Positions 37,827 through 47,681 of a stretch of DNA of 64,000 nucleotides are shown here, piece by piece. The notes beneath the pieces were generated by a model, which saw only the letters and a program-made list of their open reading frames with translations, did not search any database and was not told the DNA's origin. Position 1 is the stretch's first letter; every line of letters starts with the position of its first letter. The DNA is from Roseiarcus sp963816065 (lineage in GTDB: Bacteria; Pseudomonadota; Alphaproteobacteria; Rhizobiales; Beijerinckiaceae), in contig CAWFJG010000030.1 of assembly GCA_963816065.1 (NCBI GenBank), positions 706,318-770,317 on the forward strand, written 5' to 3'. The translations under genes were made by a program, and so were the position numbers.

Positions 37827-38642
37827 ATGGAGCTGGCCGGGGCGAAAGCCAAGACCGGGGAGGAAAGCGATAGGGCTTTTCCGTTGCTCACGGTCGACGG
37901 CGTCTCAATTCGTTTCGGGGGCGTGACCGCCCTGCAGGACGTCAGCTTCAACGTCGCGGGAGGCGCGATCTGCGGATTGATCGGCCCGAACGGCGCGGGC
38001 AAGACGACCCTCTTCAACTGCATCTCCCGCCTCTATGAGCCGCACTCCGGCATGATCCTGTTCGACGGCAGCCCGGTCGCGAGCTTCGCGCGGCACGAGA
38101 TGGCCAGGCTCGGGGTGGCGCGGACCTTCCAGAACGTCGCGCTGTTCTCGACCATGACCACGCGCGACAACGTCCGGGTCGGCGCGCATGCCCTGGCGCG
38201 CGGCGGCTTTCTCGCCAACGCGCTGGCCTTGCCGTTCGCCGCGCGCGAGGGCCGGCGGGTCGCGGAACGGGCGGACGCGCTGATCGAGGAGTTCGGCCTC
38301 GAGCCCGTCGCCGACCGCCCGGTCGGCGAGTTGCCGTTCGGCGTGCGCAAGCGCGTCGAGCTCGCCCGGGCGCTGGCGATCGAACCCAAGCTCCTGCTGC
38401 TCGACGAGCCGGCCGCCGGGCTCAATCACGAGGAGGTCAATTCGCTGGCCGACGAGATCCGCGCCATTCGCGACCGCCGCGGCGTCGCCATCCTGCTGGT
38501 CGAGCATCATATGAACCTCGTCATGCGGGTCAGCGATCAGGTCGTCGCGCTCGAATTCGGGCGCGTCATCGCCGACGGAAGGCCTGAAAGGGTGCGCTCG
38601 GACCCCGAGGTGGTGCGCGCCTATCTGGGGACCGCAGGGTGA
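37827..38642 (+). CDS. livG: branched-chain amino acid-type ABC transporter ATP-binding protein (LivG)
   Basis: The 271-residue ABC ATPase has Walker A GPNGAGKTT, the NCISRLYEP segment typical of LivG, the divergent signature LPFGVRKRVELARAL, Walker B LLLLDEPAAGLNHEE and H-loop EHHMNLVM. It pairs with LivF to drive the importer encoded by the next genes. The five genes to 42477 follow closely or overlap, forming one operon. Substrates of such systems include branched-chain amino acids, urea, amides and aromatic acids. Confidence 0.88.
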   Translation: MELAGAKAKTGEESDRAFPLLTVDGVSIRFGGVTALQDVSFNVAGGAICGLIGPNGAGKTTLFNCISRLYEPHSGMILFDGSPVASFARHEMARLGVARTFQNVALFSTMTTRDNVRVGAHALARGGFLANALALPFAAREGRRVAERADALIEEFGLEPVADRPVGELPFGVRKRVELARALAIEPKLLLLDEPAAGLNHEEVNSLADEIRAIRDRRGVAILLVEHHMNLVMRVSDQVVALEFGRVIADGRPERVRSDPEVVRAYLGTAG

Positions 38643-39355
38643 CCGGCGCGATCCTCGAGGTGCGAGGACTCAACGCCTTCTACGGCTCGATCCAGGCCCT
38701 GTTCGGCCTCGACTTCTCGGTCGAGGAGGGCGGGGTAACGGCGCTGCTCGGCGCCAACGGCGCCGGCAAGACGACGACGCTCCGGGCGCTCTCGGCCCTC
38801 ATCCGTCGCGACGGCGACGTGCGGCTCAAGGGCCGGCCGATCGTCACCCTCAGTACGGAGGCGATCGCGCGTCTCGGCGTCGCGCACGTGCCCGACGGGC
38901 GCGGCACCTTCACCGATTTGACGGTCGAGGAGAACCTGCGCCTCGGCGCCTATGTCCGTTCGGACCGGCGCGCGGTGCGGCAGGACTTCGATCGCGTGTT
39001 CGGCTATTTCCCGCGGCTCGCCGAACGGCGGCGTCAGCAGGCCGGCACGCTCTCGGGCGGCGAACAGCAGATGCTCGCCATCAGCCGGGCGCTGCTGATG
39101 CGGCCGTCGCTCCTGATGCTGGACGAGCCCTCGTTCGGCCTCGCGCCGAAGGTGGTGGCGGAAATCTTTCGCATCCTGGCGGCGATCAACCGGGACGAGG
39201 GCATGAGCATGCTGATCGTCGAGCAGAATGCCTCGCTGGCGCTCGATCTCGCTGGGCAGGCGGTCCTGATCGAGACGGGACGGGCGGCAATGTGCGGCCC
39301 CTCGCACGCCATCGGCTCCGACGACGCGGTGCGCCGCGCCTACCTCGGCTATTGA
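38639..39355 (+). CDS. livF: branched-chain amino acid-type ABC transporter ATP-binding protein (LivF)
   Basis: The 238-residue ATPase shows Walker A GANGAGKTTT, VPDGRGTFTDLTVEENL, signature LSGGEQQMLAISRAL, Walker B LLMLDEPSFGL and the LivF-type EQNASLAL. It starts at a GTG overlapping the livG stop by 4 bases. It is the second nucleotide-binding subunit of the importer. Confidence 0.88.
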   Translation: MTGAILEVRGLNAFYGSIQALFGLDFSVEEGGVTALLGANGAGKTTTLRALSALIRRDGDVRLKGRPIVTLSTEAIARLGVAHVPDGRGTFTDLTVEENLRLGAYVRSDRRAVRQDFDRVFGYFPRLAERRRQQAGTLSGGEQQMLAISRALLMRPSLLMLDEPSFGLAPKVVAEIFRILAAINRDEGMSMLIVEQNASLALDLAGQAVLIETGRAAMCGPSHAIGSDDAVRRAYLGY

Positions 39356-39369
39356 AAGGCGGCCCCGGC

Positions 39370-40242
39370 GTGAATGCGTTTCTTCAACAGGTGGGGTCGG
39401 GCCTGGCGCTCGGCGGCGTCTACGCCATCATGGCGCTGGCGCTGGTGATGATCTACCAGGCCACCCAACTGGTGAACTTCGCCCAGGGCGAGATGGCGAT
39501 GTTCTCGACCTACTTCGCCTGGAAGCTGACCGATCTCGGCTGGCCGTACTGGCGGGCCTTCACCGTCACCGTCGTCGTCTCCTTTCTCGGCGGGGTAGCG
39601 ATCGAACGCATTGTCGTGCGCCCCTTCGCCAAGGCGCCGGTGCTCGCCTCGGTCATCGTGTTCATAGGCCTCGCGCTGATCTTCAACGCGCTCGCCGGCT
39701 GGCTCTATGGCTATTCGGTCACCGATTTTCCCACGCCGTTCGACGGGCGGCCTTGGTTCGGGCAGCGCTACATGTCGGCGCACGAGTCGGGCGCCGTGCT
39801 CGTCAGCTTCGTGGTGCTGGCGGTCGTCTTCGCCTTCTTCCGCTTCACCCCGCTCGGCCTCGCCATGCGCGCGGCGGCGCAGAACCCGACCTCGAGCCGG
39901 CTCGTGGGCATCAGGGTCGGCTGGATGCTGGCGATCGGCTGGGGGCTCGCGGCGGCGATCGGCGCGATCGCCGGCATGATGGCGGCGCCGATCGTCTATC
40001 TCGATCCGAACATGATGGCGGGCGTTCTTCTTTATGCGTTCGCCGGCGCGGTGCTGGGCGGCATCGACAATCCGTTCGGCGCCGCGTTCGGCGGCTTTGC
40101 GGTCGGCGTCGTGGAGAACCTGATGGGCGCCTACGTGGTCGGCTCGGAGGTCAAGCTCTCGGTCGCGCTCGCCATCATCGTCGGCGTTCTCGTCTGGCGC
40201 CCGTCCGGCCTGTTCGGCCGGCGGATCGCGGCGAGGGTCTGA
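39370..40242 (+). CDS. livH: branched-chain amino acid-type ABC transporter permease (LivH)
   Basis: The 290-residue membrane protein has about eight helices and the LivH landmarks GGVYAIMALALVMIYQATQLVNFAQGEMAM near the N-terminus and AGAVLGGIDNPFGA later. The GTG at 39370 places the start at the conserved N-terminus; a longer reading would run into livF. It forms half of the channel with LivM. Confidence 0.87.
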   Translation: MNAFLQQVGSGLALGGVYAIMALALVMIYQATQLVNFAQGEMAMFSTYFAWKLTDLGWPYWRAFTVTVVVSFLGGVAIERIVVRPFAKAPVLASVIVFIGLALIFNALAGWLYGYSVTDFPTPFDGRPWFGQRYMSAHESGAVLVSFVVLAVVFAFFRFTPLGLAMRAAAQNPTSSRLVGIRVGWMLAIGWGLAAAIGAIAGMMAAPIVYLDPNMMAGVLLYAFAGAVLGGIDNPFGAAFGGFAVGVVENLMGAYVVGSEVKLSVALAIIVGVLVWRPSGLFGRRIAARV

Positions 40243-40244
40243 CC

Positions 40245-41225
40245 ATGCCGGGTTCGATCGCGCCGAGGGCAATCCTGACGCTGGCTGCGTTCGCGGTGGC
40301 GCTGGCCTTTCCGTTCCTGGCTTCGGGCTATCACCTCTATCAGGGCGCGCAGGTGCTGATCCTCGCGATCGCCCTCATCGGCCTCAACCTGTTGACCGGT
40401 TTCAACGGTCAGATCTCGCTGGGCCACGGCGCTTTCTTCGCCATCGGCGGCTACGGCGCTGCGATCCTGACGGCGAAGCTCGGCGTTCCCTATTATCTCG
40501 CCATCCCGCTCGCCAGCCTCGTCTGCTTCGGTGCCGGCTTCTTGTTCGGCTTTCCGGCGCTTCGCTTCGGCGGCCTCTACCTGGCGCTCGCCACTTTCGC
40601 CCTCGCCGTCGCCACCCCGCAGATTCTCGCGTTCAAGGGCTTCGACGCCTGGACGGGCGGATCGAGCGGCGTCTCGCTGATGAAGCCGCATGCCCCGTTC
40701 GCGCTGCCGCTGAATGCGGACCAGTGGCTCTATCTCGTCTGTCTTCTCTTTGCCGCAGTCCTCTATTTGGCGGCGCGGAACCTGGTCACGGGCCGCATCG
40801 GGCGCGCGCTGATCGCGCTGCGCGACCAGCCGATCGCGGCGGAGGCGATGGGCGTCAACGCCGCGTTCTACAAGACGACCTGTTTCGGGATCAGTGCGCT
40901 CTACGCCGGCGTCGCGGGCGGACTGAGCGCGATCGCTGTCGGCTTCGTGTCGCCCGAGAGCTTTGGCCTGGCGCTGTCGCTGTCGTTCCTGGTCGGCATC
41001 GTCGTGGGCGGCCTCGCCTCGCTCGGCGGCATGCTGTTTGGGGCTTTGTTCATCGAGTTCGTGCCCAATCTCGCCGACCAGCTATCGGTCAGCTTCGGCG
41101 AGAGCGCGAAGGCGCTGCCGGGGGCGATCTACGGCGCGCTTCTCATTCTGGCGATGGCGGTCATGCCGGCCGGAGTGGCGGGCGCGCTGCGGGCGGCGAC
41201 GAAGTTCGTGACGCGCTCGCGTTGA
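40245..41225 (+). CDS. livM: branched-chain amino acid-type ABC transporter permease (LivM)
   Basis: The 326-residue membrane protein carries GLNLLTGFNGQISLGHGAFFAIGGYGAA, the LivM signature, and ATTP-region equivalents such as DAWTGGSSGVSLM and GLASLGGMLFGALF. It starts three bases after the livH stop. Together with LivH it makes the translocation pathway. Confidence 0.87.
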   Translation: MPGSIAPRAILTLAAFAVALAFPFLASGYHLYQGAQVLILAIALIGLNLLTGFNGQISLGHGAFFAIGGYGAAILTAKLGVPYYLAIPLASLVCFGAGFLFGFPALRFGGLYLALATFALAVATPQILAFKGFDAWTGGSSGVSLMKPHAPFALPLNADQWLYLVCLLFAAVLYLAARNLVTGRIGRALIALRDQPIAAEAMGVNAAFYKTTCFGISALYAGVAGGLSAIAVGFVSPESFGLALSLSFLVGIVVGGLASLGGMLFGALFIEFVPNLADQLSVSFGESAKALPGAIYGALLILAMAVMPAGVAGALRAATKFVTRSR

Positions 41226-41271
41226 ACGGCGGCGGCGGGCCGTTGGCCGCCGCAAACAAGGGAGGACCACG

Positions 41272-42477
41272 ATGATCACTCGACGTTCGCTTCTGCAATC
41301 CGGCGCCGCCGCGATCGCTTTCGCTGCGGGGCCGCGCTCCGCCCGGGCCGACACGCCGGGCATTACCGACACGGAGATCAAGATCGGCCAGACCATGCCC
41401 TACAGCGGTCCCGCGTCCGCCTATGGCGTGATCGGCCGCACCGAGGCGGCCTATTTCAAGATGATCAATGAGAAGGGCGGCGTCAACGGGCGCAAGATCA
41501 ACCTGATCAGCCTCGACGACGCCTATAGCCCGCCCAAGACCGTCGAGCAGGTGCGAAGACTGGTCGAGGACGAGAAGGTCGCCTTCCTGTTCCAGACGCT
41601 TGGGACCGCGCCCAACCTGGCAATCCGGCAATATCTCAACGACAACAAGATTCCGCAGCTGTTCGTCTCGACCGGGGCGAGCGCGTTCGCCGACCCGGAG
41701 CATTTCCCCTGGACGATCGGCTACAACCCCAATTACCGGACGGAGGCCCGCATCTACGGCCGGCACATCCTCGCCAACACGCCGGACGGCAAGATCGCGG
41801 TGCTCTATCAGAACGACGGCTTCGGCAAGGACTACCTGATCGGGCTCAAGAGCGCGCTTGGCGACAAGGCTGACGCGATGATCGTCAAGGAGGCCTCGTA
41901 CGAGACGAGCGAACCGACGATCAACTCGCAGATCGTGACGCTGCAGGGCTCGGGCGCAAACGTCCTGATCATTGCGGCGACCCCGAAATTCGCGGCGCAG
42001 GCGATCCGCAAGTCCTATGATCTCGGCTGGAACGCGGTGCGCTATCTCAGCAACGTGTCGCCGTCGATCGCGACCGTGCTCAAGCCCGCCGGACTCGAAA
42101 AGTCGAAGGGCCTGATCACCGGCGGCTACGTCATGGACGTCAACGATCCGCACTGGAAGGACCAGCCGTCGATGGCGGAATGGAAGGCGTTCACCGACAA
42201 ATCCATGTCGGCGACCGAATACGGCGACGCCAACGCCGCCTACGCCTTCGGGGCCGCCGCGACGCTGATTCAGGTTCTCGATCAGTGCGGCCACGACCTA
42301 TCGCGCGAGAACGTGATGCGGCAGGCGGCCAACCTGAAGGCATTCAAAGCGCCGATGCTGATCCCCGGCATCACCGTCGACACCTCGCCGACCGAATTCA
42401 GCCCGGTCCGCGAGTTGCAATTGCTGACCTTCGACGGGACGACTTGGCAGATCACCGGCGGCATTCTGCAGGGGTAA
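41272..42477 (+). CDS. branched-chain amino acid-type ABC transporter substrate-binding protein (LivK-like)
   Basis: The 401-residue periplasmic protein begins TRRSLLQSGAAA, a twin-arginine-type signal, and has the type I binding fold: IKIGQTMPYSGPASAYG, INEKGGVNGRKINLI, and LYQNDGFGKDYL. It presents a ligand to LivHM. The group resembles binding proteins for branched-chain amino acids, aromatic acids or amides; ligand choice is not deducible. GGGAGGA precedes the ATG. Confidence 0.85.
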   Translation: MITRRSLLQSGAAAIAFAAGPRSARADTPGITDTEIKIGQTMPYSGPASAYGVIGRTEAAYFKMINEKGGVNGRKINLISLDDAYSPPKTVEQVRRLVEDEKVAFLFQTLGTAPNLAIRQYLNDNKIPQLFVSTGASAFADPEHFPWTIGYNPNYRTEARIYGRHILANTPDGKIAVLYQNDGFGKDYLIGLKSALGDKADAMIVKEASYETSEPTINSQIVTLQGSGANVLIIAATPKFAAQAIRKSYDLGWNAVRYLSNVSPSIATVLKPAGLEKSKGLITGGYVMDVNDPHWKDQPSMAEWKAFTDKSMSATEYGDANAAYAFGAAATLIQVLDQCGHDLSRENVMRQAANLKAFKAPMLIPGITVDTSPTEFSPVRELQLLTFDGTTWQITGGILQG

Positions 42478-42498
42478 GGCGAGAGGTCTGGACCGTCG

Positions 42499-42525
42499 AG
42501 CGTTTCGCGCCGGTCGCGAAGCGCT
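42499..42525. terminator. inverted repeat between convergent genes, candidate terminator
   Basis: AGCGTTTCGCG and CGCGAAGCGCT form an 11-bp stem (one G-T pair) with a CCGGT loop between the end of the liv operon and the convergent pyruvate-kinase-like gene. There is no T run, so it may act with Rho or as a bidirectional block. Confidence 0.5.
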
Positions 42526-42545
42526 TCGAAGGGGTCAAGGTTCCC

Positions 42546-44023
42546 TCAGCTCCATGCATTGAGCGAGCCGAAGCGGACGAACTTCTTCGAGAAGTGGCGG
42601 TCCATCCGGGCGAGCACGTCGCGCAGGAAGGCGACGCCCTCGGCGAGATAGGGGCCCTTGTTGAGCATGACGCATTCCGCCCCCTGGGCGGTCGCCGCGT
42701 CGGTCATCTCGGCCCGGCTCGCCACGCCGTCGCGCACATAATTGTCAAGCACCTGGGTCGCCCAGACCACCGGGGTGTGCGCCGCCTCGCAGAGCCACAG
42801 GATCTCCTCCTGCATCTCGGTCAGCCTTGCGAAGCCAAGCTCGACCGCGAGGTCGCCGCGCGCGATCATCACCGCGGTCGGATTGTGCGCCGCCGACTGC
42901 AGGATGAGGCGCGGCAGGTTGCGCACCGCGAGCGGCGTCTCGATTTTCAAGACGATCCCATGCGGCGCGCGCTTGGGCGCGCGGGCCGCCAGGTGGTCCT
43001 GCAAAAGCTCTATGTCGTCGACCCGCTGCACGAAGGAGAAGCCGACGAGTTCGGCGTGCTCGGCGACGAAGTCGAGGTCGCGAAAGTCCTTGGATGTCAG
43101 CGGCGGCAGTTCGAGTTCGGTCGAGGGGAAGTTGACGCCCTTGCCGGGCTTTAGCCGCACACCCTTCTCGCGCGCGGCGTAGACCTCGATCTCGGCCCGG
43201 CCGGGCGTTTTGGAGACGACCCTTGCCGCCGCTTTGCCGTCGTCGATGAACACCTCCGCGCCGATAGAAAGCTGGTCGACGAGTTCGGGGAAGTTGAGCG
43301 AGAAGGCGATCGGGTCTTTCGTCTTCTCCTTGATCTCGTCGATCAACGTCGCGCGATCGCCACGCGCGAGCCGCGTCTTCGGCGGCGCCTTGACGCGCTG
43401 GATACGGCACTTGGGGCCGCCGAGATCCATCAGGATCTTGCAGGGCCGCTCATGCCGGGCCGAGGCCTCGCGCACGTGGTCGACCATCCGGCCCCATGCC
43501 TCGGCGTCGTCATGCGCGCAATTGATCCGGGCGCAATCCATGCCGGCGGCGATCAGGTTGTCGAGAGCTCGGGCTGGGTCGCGGCTTCCGGCGGCAGGGT
43601 CGCCATGACCCGCACCCGCGGCGCCCCGCGCTGCCGTTTGCCGAACAGCCGGTCGGCTTCGGCCTCGAGCTCCGAAGCGCTCGCGCGGGCGAGGGCGAGC
43701 GCGGGGTAGGGGACATTCGCCTCTCCCGTGAGGCGCCTGAGCGTGACGATCAGCGCATCGAGCGTCGCAGCGACCTTGGCTTCGCTGCGGCCGAGCGAGG
43801 AGAGCCCGCGAGCGGCGAGCTTGAGCTGCAACTCGGTGAGGTCGTGGCTGCGCAGCGCGATGTAGTGCGACAGGTTGATCGCCCGTGACGACGCCTGCGC
43901 GGCGGCCGGACCCCAGTCGCGCCTCAACTCCTCGCCCTTCTCCTCGATGGCGTCGCGAAGCGCCTGAACTTCGGCGAGAAGAGCGCGAAGCTCCTCGGGG
44001 TCTATTCCGGTCTTGGTGGCCAT
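42546..44023 (-). CDS. pyruvate-kinase-like protein with N-terminal extension (one frameshift)
   Basis: The C-terminal ~380 residues follow pyruvate kinase: ARINCAHDDAEAW, ILMDLGGPKCRI in place of the usual DTKGPEIR, IDDGK, GFSFVQ, LKIET, IARGDLAVELG, WATQVLDNYV and SRAEMTDAA. The allosteric C-domain of standard pyruvate kinase is absent. A ~110-residue N-terminal helical extension precedes the barrel. A missing G near 43560 breaks the frame between PELS and DNLIAAGMDC. Typical enzymes convert PEP and ADP to pyruvate and ATP; the altered metal/phosphate loop leaves true activity uncertain. Confidence 0.75.
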
Positions 44024-44280
44024 GGAACGGCGACGCCTCTTGCGCGACCGCTCCGATGGGAATCAGAATTCGTCACGCCATGCTTGTGTTTGGCCTGCAA
44101 ATATGACGCCTGTGCAACAGGATGTCGCGCGCAAACGGCCAGCCGCCGCGTCTTCGATCGTTGACGCGCGGAGCCGATCGGGGGGCGGACCCCGCCGCCG
44201 ACGAAGGGCGAACAACGGTCGCCTTGCGCCTCGAAGCCGGCGATCGTAAAGCCGGAAACCCGGCGAGCGAAGGAAGAGCC

Positions 44281-45193
44281 ATGGCCATCGATTTTAGCGG
44301 GCGGGTCGCCATCGTCACGGGCGCGGGCGCGGGTCTCGGTCGTTGTCACGCGCTGGGCCTCGCCGCGCGTGGCGCGAAGGTCGTCGTCAACGATCTCGGC
44401 CGCAACGGCGCGACGCCGGAGAGCGCCCTCGCCGTCGTCGAGGAGATCCGCGCCGCGGGCGGCGTCGCCATGGCCGACCCGGCGGACGTCGGCGATTTCG
44501 AGCAGGTCTCGGCGATGGCGGCGCGCGCGGAAAAGGATTGGGGGCGGGTCGATGTCCTGGTCAACAACGCGGGCGTGCTGCGCGACAAGACCTTCGCCAA
44601 GATGGACATGGCGGACTTCGAGGCGGTCGTCCGCGTGCATCTGACCGGCACAGCCAACTGCGCCCGAGCCGTCTGGAACGGCATGCGCGAGCGCAACTAC
44701 GGCCGCATCGTGCTGACCTCGTCGGCCTCGGGCATCTACGGCAACTTCGGCCAGTCGAACTACGGGGCGGCCAAGGCCGGCATGATCGGCCTGATGAACG
44801 TGTTGGCCCTGGAGGGAGCCAAGAGCGACATCCGCGTCAATATTCTGGCGCCGACCGCGCGCACCGCGATGACGGAGGGCCTGCTGCCGCCCGCCGCCGC
44901 CGACCTGCTCGGAGCCGAGACGGTCACGCCCGCGGTGCTGTTTCTGGCGAGCGAGGAGGCGCCCACGCGGGTCATCCTGGGCGCCGGGGCGGGGACCTTC
45001 GCCGTCACCCACATCGCCGAGACCGCGGGAGTCTATCTCGACGACGACGAACGCACGCCGGAGATGATCGCGGCCCGGTGGGCCGAGATTTCCGATCCGG
45101 CGACCGCCAAGCCGCTGCACCGACGCCTATTCCCAGACCCGGAAGTTCGTCGCCGCGGCGGCGAAGGCCAAGGGCGTCCCGGTCGACTGGTAG
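44281..45193 (+). CDS. SDR-family dehydrogenase, (3R)-hydroxyacyl-CoA dehydrogenase-like (3'-end frameshift)
   Basis: The ~303-residue protein has TGAGAGLGR, NNAGVLRDK, SSASGIYGNFGQSNYGAAKAG with catalytic Tyr/Lys, and a long C-terminal part (AETAGVYLDDDE) like the dehydrogenase domain of the peroxisomal multifunctional enzyme type 2. Such enzymes oxidise 3-hydroxyacyl-CoA in beta-oxidation. An apparent extra C near 45120 shifts the frame; corrected, it ends SQTRKFVAAAAKAKGVPVDW at 45193. No hydratase partner is adjacent. Confidence 0.8.
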
Positions 45194-45349
45194 GACGCTC
45201 GCCGGACGCCACCCCGCTGAACCCGGGCCGGTTTTGAGGTTTTTCAAGGACTTGCGGCGACTTTTCCAGGCGGATGCGACGGCCAAGCCGGGACGCCGAA
45301 GCAGGCCATGACACGCTGTCGCCATGAGCGAAGCGCGGCGATCGCGGGC

Positions 45350-45875
45350 AGCGCGATCTTTCTCCAACGGGCTCGCCCGCGCCGCGACCTCGGCTGCGTT
45401 CGCCCGTCGGCGACCACGGGCGGCGAGTTTCCGGGCGCGGAATCCATCTTTTCAAGGGTTTGCGGCGGGATTTCCGGGCAGCGCGATCTTGTCCCCGCCG
45501 ACGGGGCTCGCCCGGCCGGGACCTCGGCGGCGTTCGGGGCCCGTGGCGCGGATTTCCGGGCGCGGAATCCATCTTTTCAAGGGTTTGCGGCGGAATTTCC
45601 GGGCGGCGCCTTGTCCCCGCCAACGGGGCTCGCCCGCGCCGGGACCTTGGCGGCGTTCGCCCGTCGGCGACCGCGGGCGGCGGATTTCCGGGCGCGGAAT
45701 CCATCTTTTCAAGGACTTGCGGCTGAATATCCGGGCCACGCGATGCCCCGACGGGGCTCGCCCGCGCCAGGACCTCGGCGGCGTTCGTCCGTCGGCGACC
45801 ACGGCGGCGAACTCCGGGCGCGGAATCCATCTTTTCAAGGGTTTGCGGCGGAATTTCCGGGCGTGCGGCGATCCG
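45350..45875. repeat. tandem array of ~125-bp repeats (four copies)
   Basis: Four near-identical units are marked by the core GGAATCCATCTTTTCAAGG at 45439, 45564, 45696 and 45822, spaced 125, 132 and 126 bases. Each continues with a TTGCGGC(G)GAATTTCCGGGC segment and a GC-rich part containing GGGGCTCGCCCG and GGACCTCGGCGGCGTTC. A degenerate partial copy lies at about 45240-45275. Frames through the array on both strands give repetitive Arg/Pro/Gly-rich peptides and are not convincing genes. Spacing and sequence exclude a CRISPR array. Confidence 0.85.
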
Positions 45876-46492
45876 CCGAGCCGGGCTGCGATCGGGGCGT
45901 GGGATTTGGGCGTCAACGCCGTCATCGCGAGGAGCTCTGAGGGCGACGTGGTGCTCGGGAACTCGGGCGGTGTACTTGCTGGCGCAGCTCGGCGAGGCGC
46001 ACGTGGCGCCGCGCCGGCGATCCTCGGCGTCCCTGTCCGATGCGGGACGGCGTCGGTGAGGGATCACAGGCGGCGGCCGACGGACGAATTGCAGGATGAA
46101 CTCGCATGGACGCGCTTTCCGGGCCGCATCGATTTCGACGAATCAGAAATCCTATCATGATTTCGAAAAAACCGCAAGACACCGCCAGGCGGCTGCTCCG
46201 ACTTTTTGCTTGTCGACGGTCGGAACAAGAAGCGTCCACGTCGGAGCGCTAAAGTCGAGACATTGCTGCCTGAGCGTCCTTCCAGGCCGGGACGCGAGGC
46301 AAAACGTGGGACTGGCCGCCTCGGGGCACTGCCGTGCTCGCACGACCATGGCAAGGCCGATCCGGGAAACCGTGGGCGCCCGAGGCTTGTATCGCCACGC
46401 GCCCTCGCGCGCCTCGCGAAGACGGCGTCGAGCTCAGCGGGTGAGCTGCCTCGCCCGATCCGTCGGCCGAAGAGAGGCCGACCGCCAGAACG
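45876..46492. other. island sequence without recognisable genes
   Basis: About 600 bases after the repeat array. Open frames exist on both strands but none has a recognisable domain, a ribosome-binding site or consistent codon use. It may be degraded island DNA. Confidence 0.4.
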
Positions 46493-46714
46493 CTAACCTG
46501 CGCGTGCGACCTTCATCCTCAAGCCGCTGACGGTCTGCTCGCCAGACTCGCTCTGGAGCCAGGCGCTCGCCTCTCTCTGGTTGGAAAAGGAGCGTTGAGC
46601 GATGCGAGGCGAGAGCTTTCCACGGACGGGGACGACGACACGCCAATCTCCCCGCCGAAGTTCCGCAACATAGGCCGACGGATGTCCTTCCGTTTGCTTC
46701 ATCTTCGTTCCCAA
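46493..46714 (-). CDS. small conserved-looking hypothetical protein
   Basis: The 73-residue basic product contains YVAELRRGDWRVVVPVRGKL and SNQREASAWLQSESGEQTV, which reads like a compact beta-rich domain. I do not recognise a family. An in-frame ATG at about 46700 would shorten it slightly. It lies downstream of the ParS-like gene on the same strand but about 215 bases away. Confidence 0.45.
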   Translation of the reverse strand: MGTKMKQTEGHPSAYVAELRRGDWRVVVPVRGKLSPRIAQRSFSNQREASAWLQSESGEQTVSGLRMKVARAG

Positions 46715-46928
46715 GACGACAGGAGGATAGTCAAGGCGCGCCCTCGAGCCCGGGCGGTCCCAGCGGATGACGTTTCGTCAGTGCGGAAGCATGAAATCCA
46801 AAAGTATAGAAAGGGTTGATGCGACCGGGCGCGGGCGGCTGAAGCGCGTCATCGACCGTGGGACACAAGTCCGGAGCTTTCGTCGAGACCTTTCGCATGA
46901 GCGACGCCGCACGAGCGCCATCGCCGCA

Positions 46929-47363
46929 TCAGGCGGCGGCGCCCCAGGCGATTTTCGCGAGGATGGCTTCGATGAGGCGGGCGCCCGCCTCGGTCGCCGC
47001 CACCGCGAGCGGCGTTTCTCCGCGAAGCTGCGAAAGCGGACGACGCAGCCAGACGGCGGCCTTTCCGACGTCCTCAAATGTGTCTTCGGCGATGATCTGG
47101 ACCCGCAGCAGACGCACGGCCCGATCGGACTTCTCGACCGTCAGCCGCTGCTTTTTCCCCGTTCGATGGCGGAGCGTGCGCGAGGGAATGATGAAGCGCT
47201 CGATTTCACTTTCGCTGAGTCCAGCCTCGACGAGACCTTGCAGGGCTGTAAGAGGAAGCCGTTCGCGCACGGCCAACGCGAGCTCGGCCGCAGACCGAAC
47301 CGGTCGGCTGAGCATGGAAGGTCCGCCGAGCTTGCGGGCGACCGCTTTGACCACACGCGACAT
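46929..47363 (-). CDS. ParS/Xre-MbcA type antitoxin (DUF2384 toxin-binding domain)
   Basis: The 144-residue protein has an N-terminal helical Xre-like part (LPLTALQGLVEAGLSESEIERFI) followed by the DUF2384 domain: LTVEKSDRAVRLLRV, WLRRPLSQLRGETPLAVAATEAGARLIEAIL. Such proteins are antitoxins of RES-domain toxins (ParT/MbcT/Res), which degrade or modify NAD or a PRPP synthetase. No RES-domain gene follows on this strand in the ~430 bases to the next gene, so the antitoxin is apparently orphan or the toxin has been lost. Confidence 0.75.
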   Translation of the reverse strand: MSRVVKAVARKLGGPSMLSRPVRSAAELALAVRERLPLTALQGLVEAGLSESEIERFIIPSRTLRHRTGKKQRLTVEKSDRAVRLLRVQIIAEDTFEDVGKAAVWLRRPLSQLRGETPLAVAATEAGARLIEAILAKIAWGAAA

Positions 47364-47681
47364 TCGAGCCTCCTGCGCCCGAACAGCAGTCTGCCCTCGA
47401 AACTAAGGACAAATTGCCAAAGCGCAAGGCCCTGGAAGCGCACAGAGTTCTCTTGGTTTGAAAGTCGGCCTTCGACCCGCCGCTGCCGTAGCCGGTCGGC
47501 CGAGAACTGCCGATGAGCGCCGTAATCTGAACGTTAGCCCAACGGAAGCGGTGCGCCATCATTTGCCGTTCCGCGGTGAACTCTTAAGATGTAGACTCGA
47601 CCCGGTTGTGCCGTTGCGGGTCGATACGAAGTGGGCGGTGAGCGCGGGAAACCGAAACTAGGTTGTCCCGCTTGCCTTATT

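Noticed and set aside
45350..45875. Repeat array as a possible CRISPR
   Set aside because: Units are about 125 bases and almost wholly conserved, without short direct repeats separated by unique spacers, and no cas genes are present.
46778..47077. RES-type toxin next to the ParS-like antitoxin
   Set aside because: Minus-strand frames downstream of the antitoxin show none of the RES motifs; they are short Arg-rich shadows.
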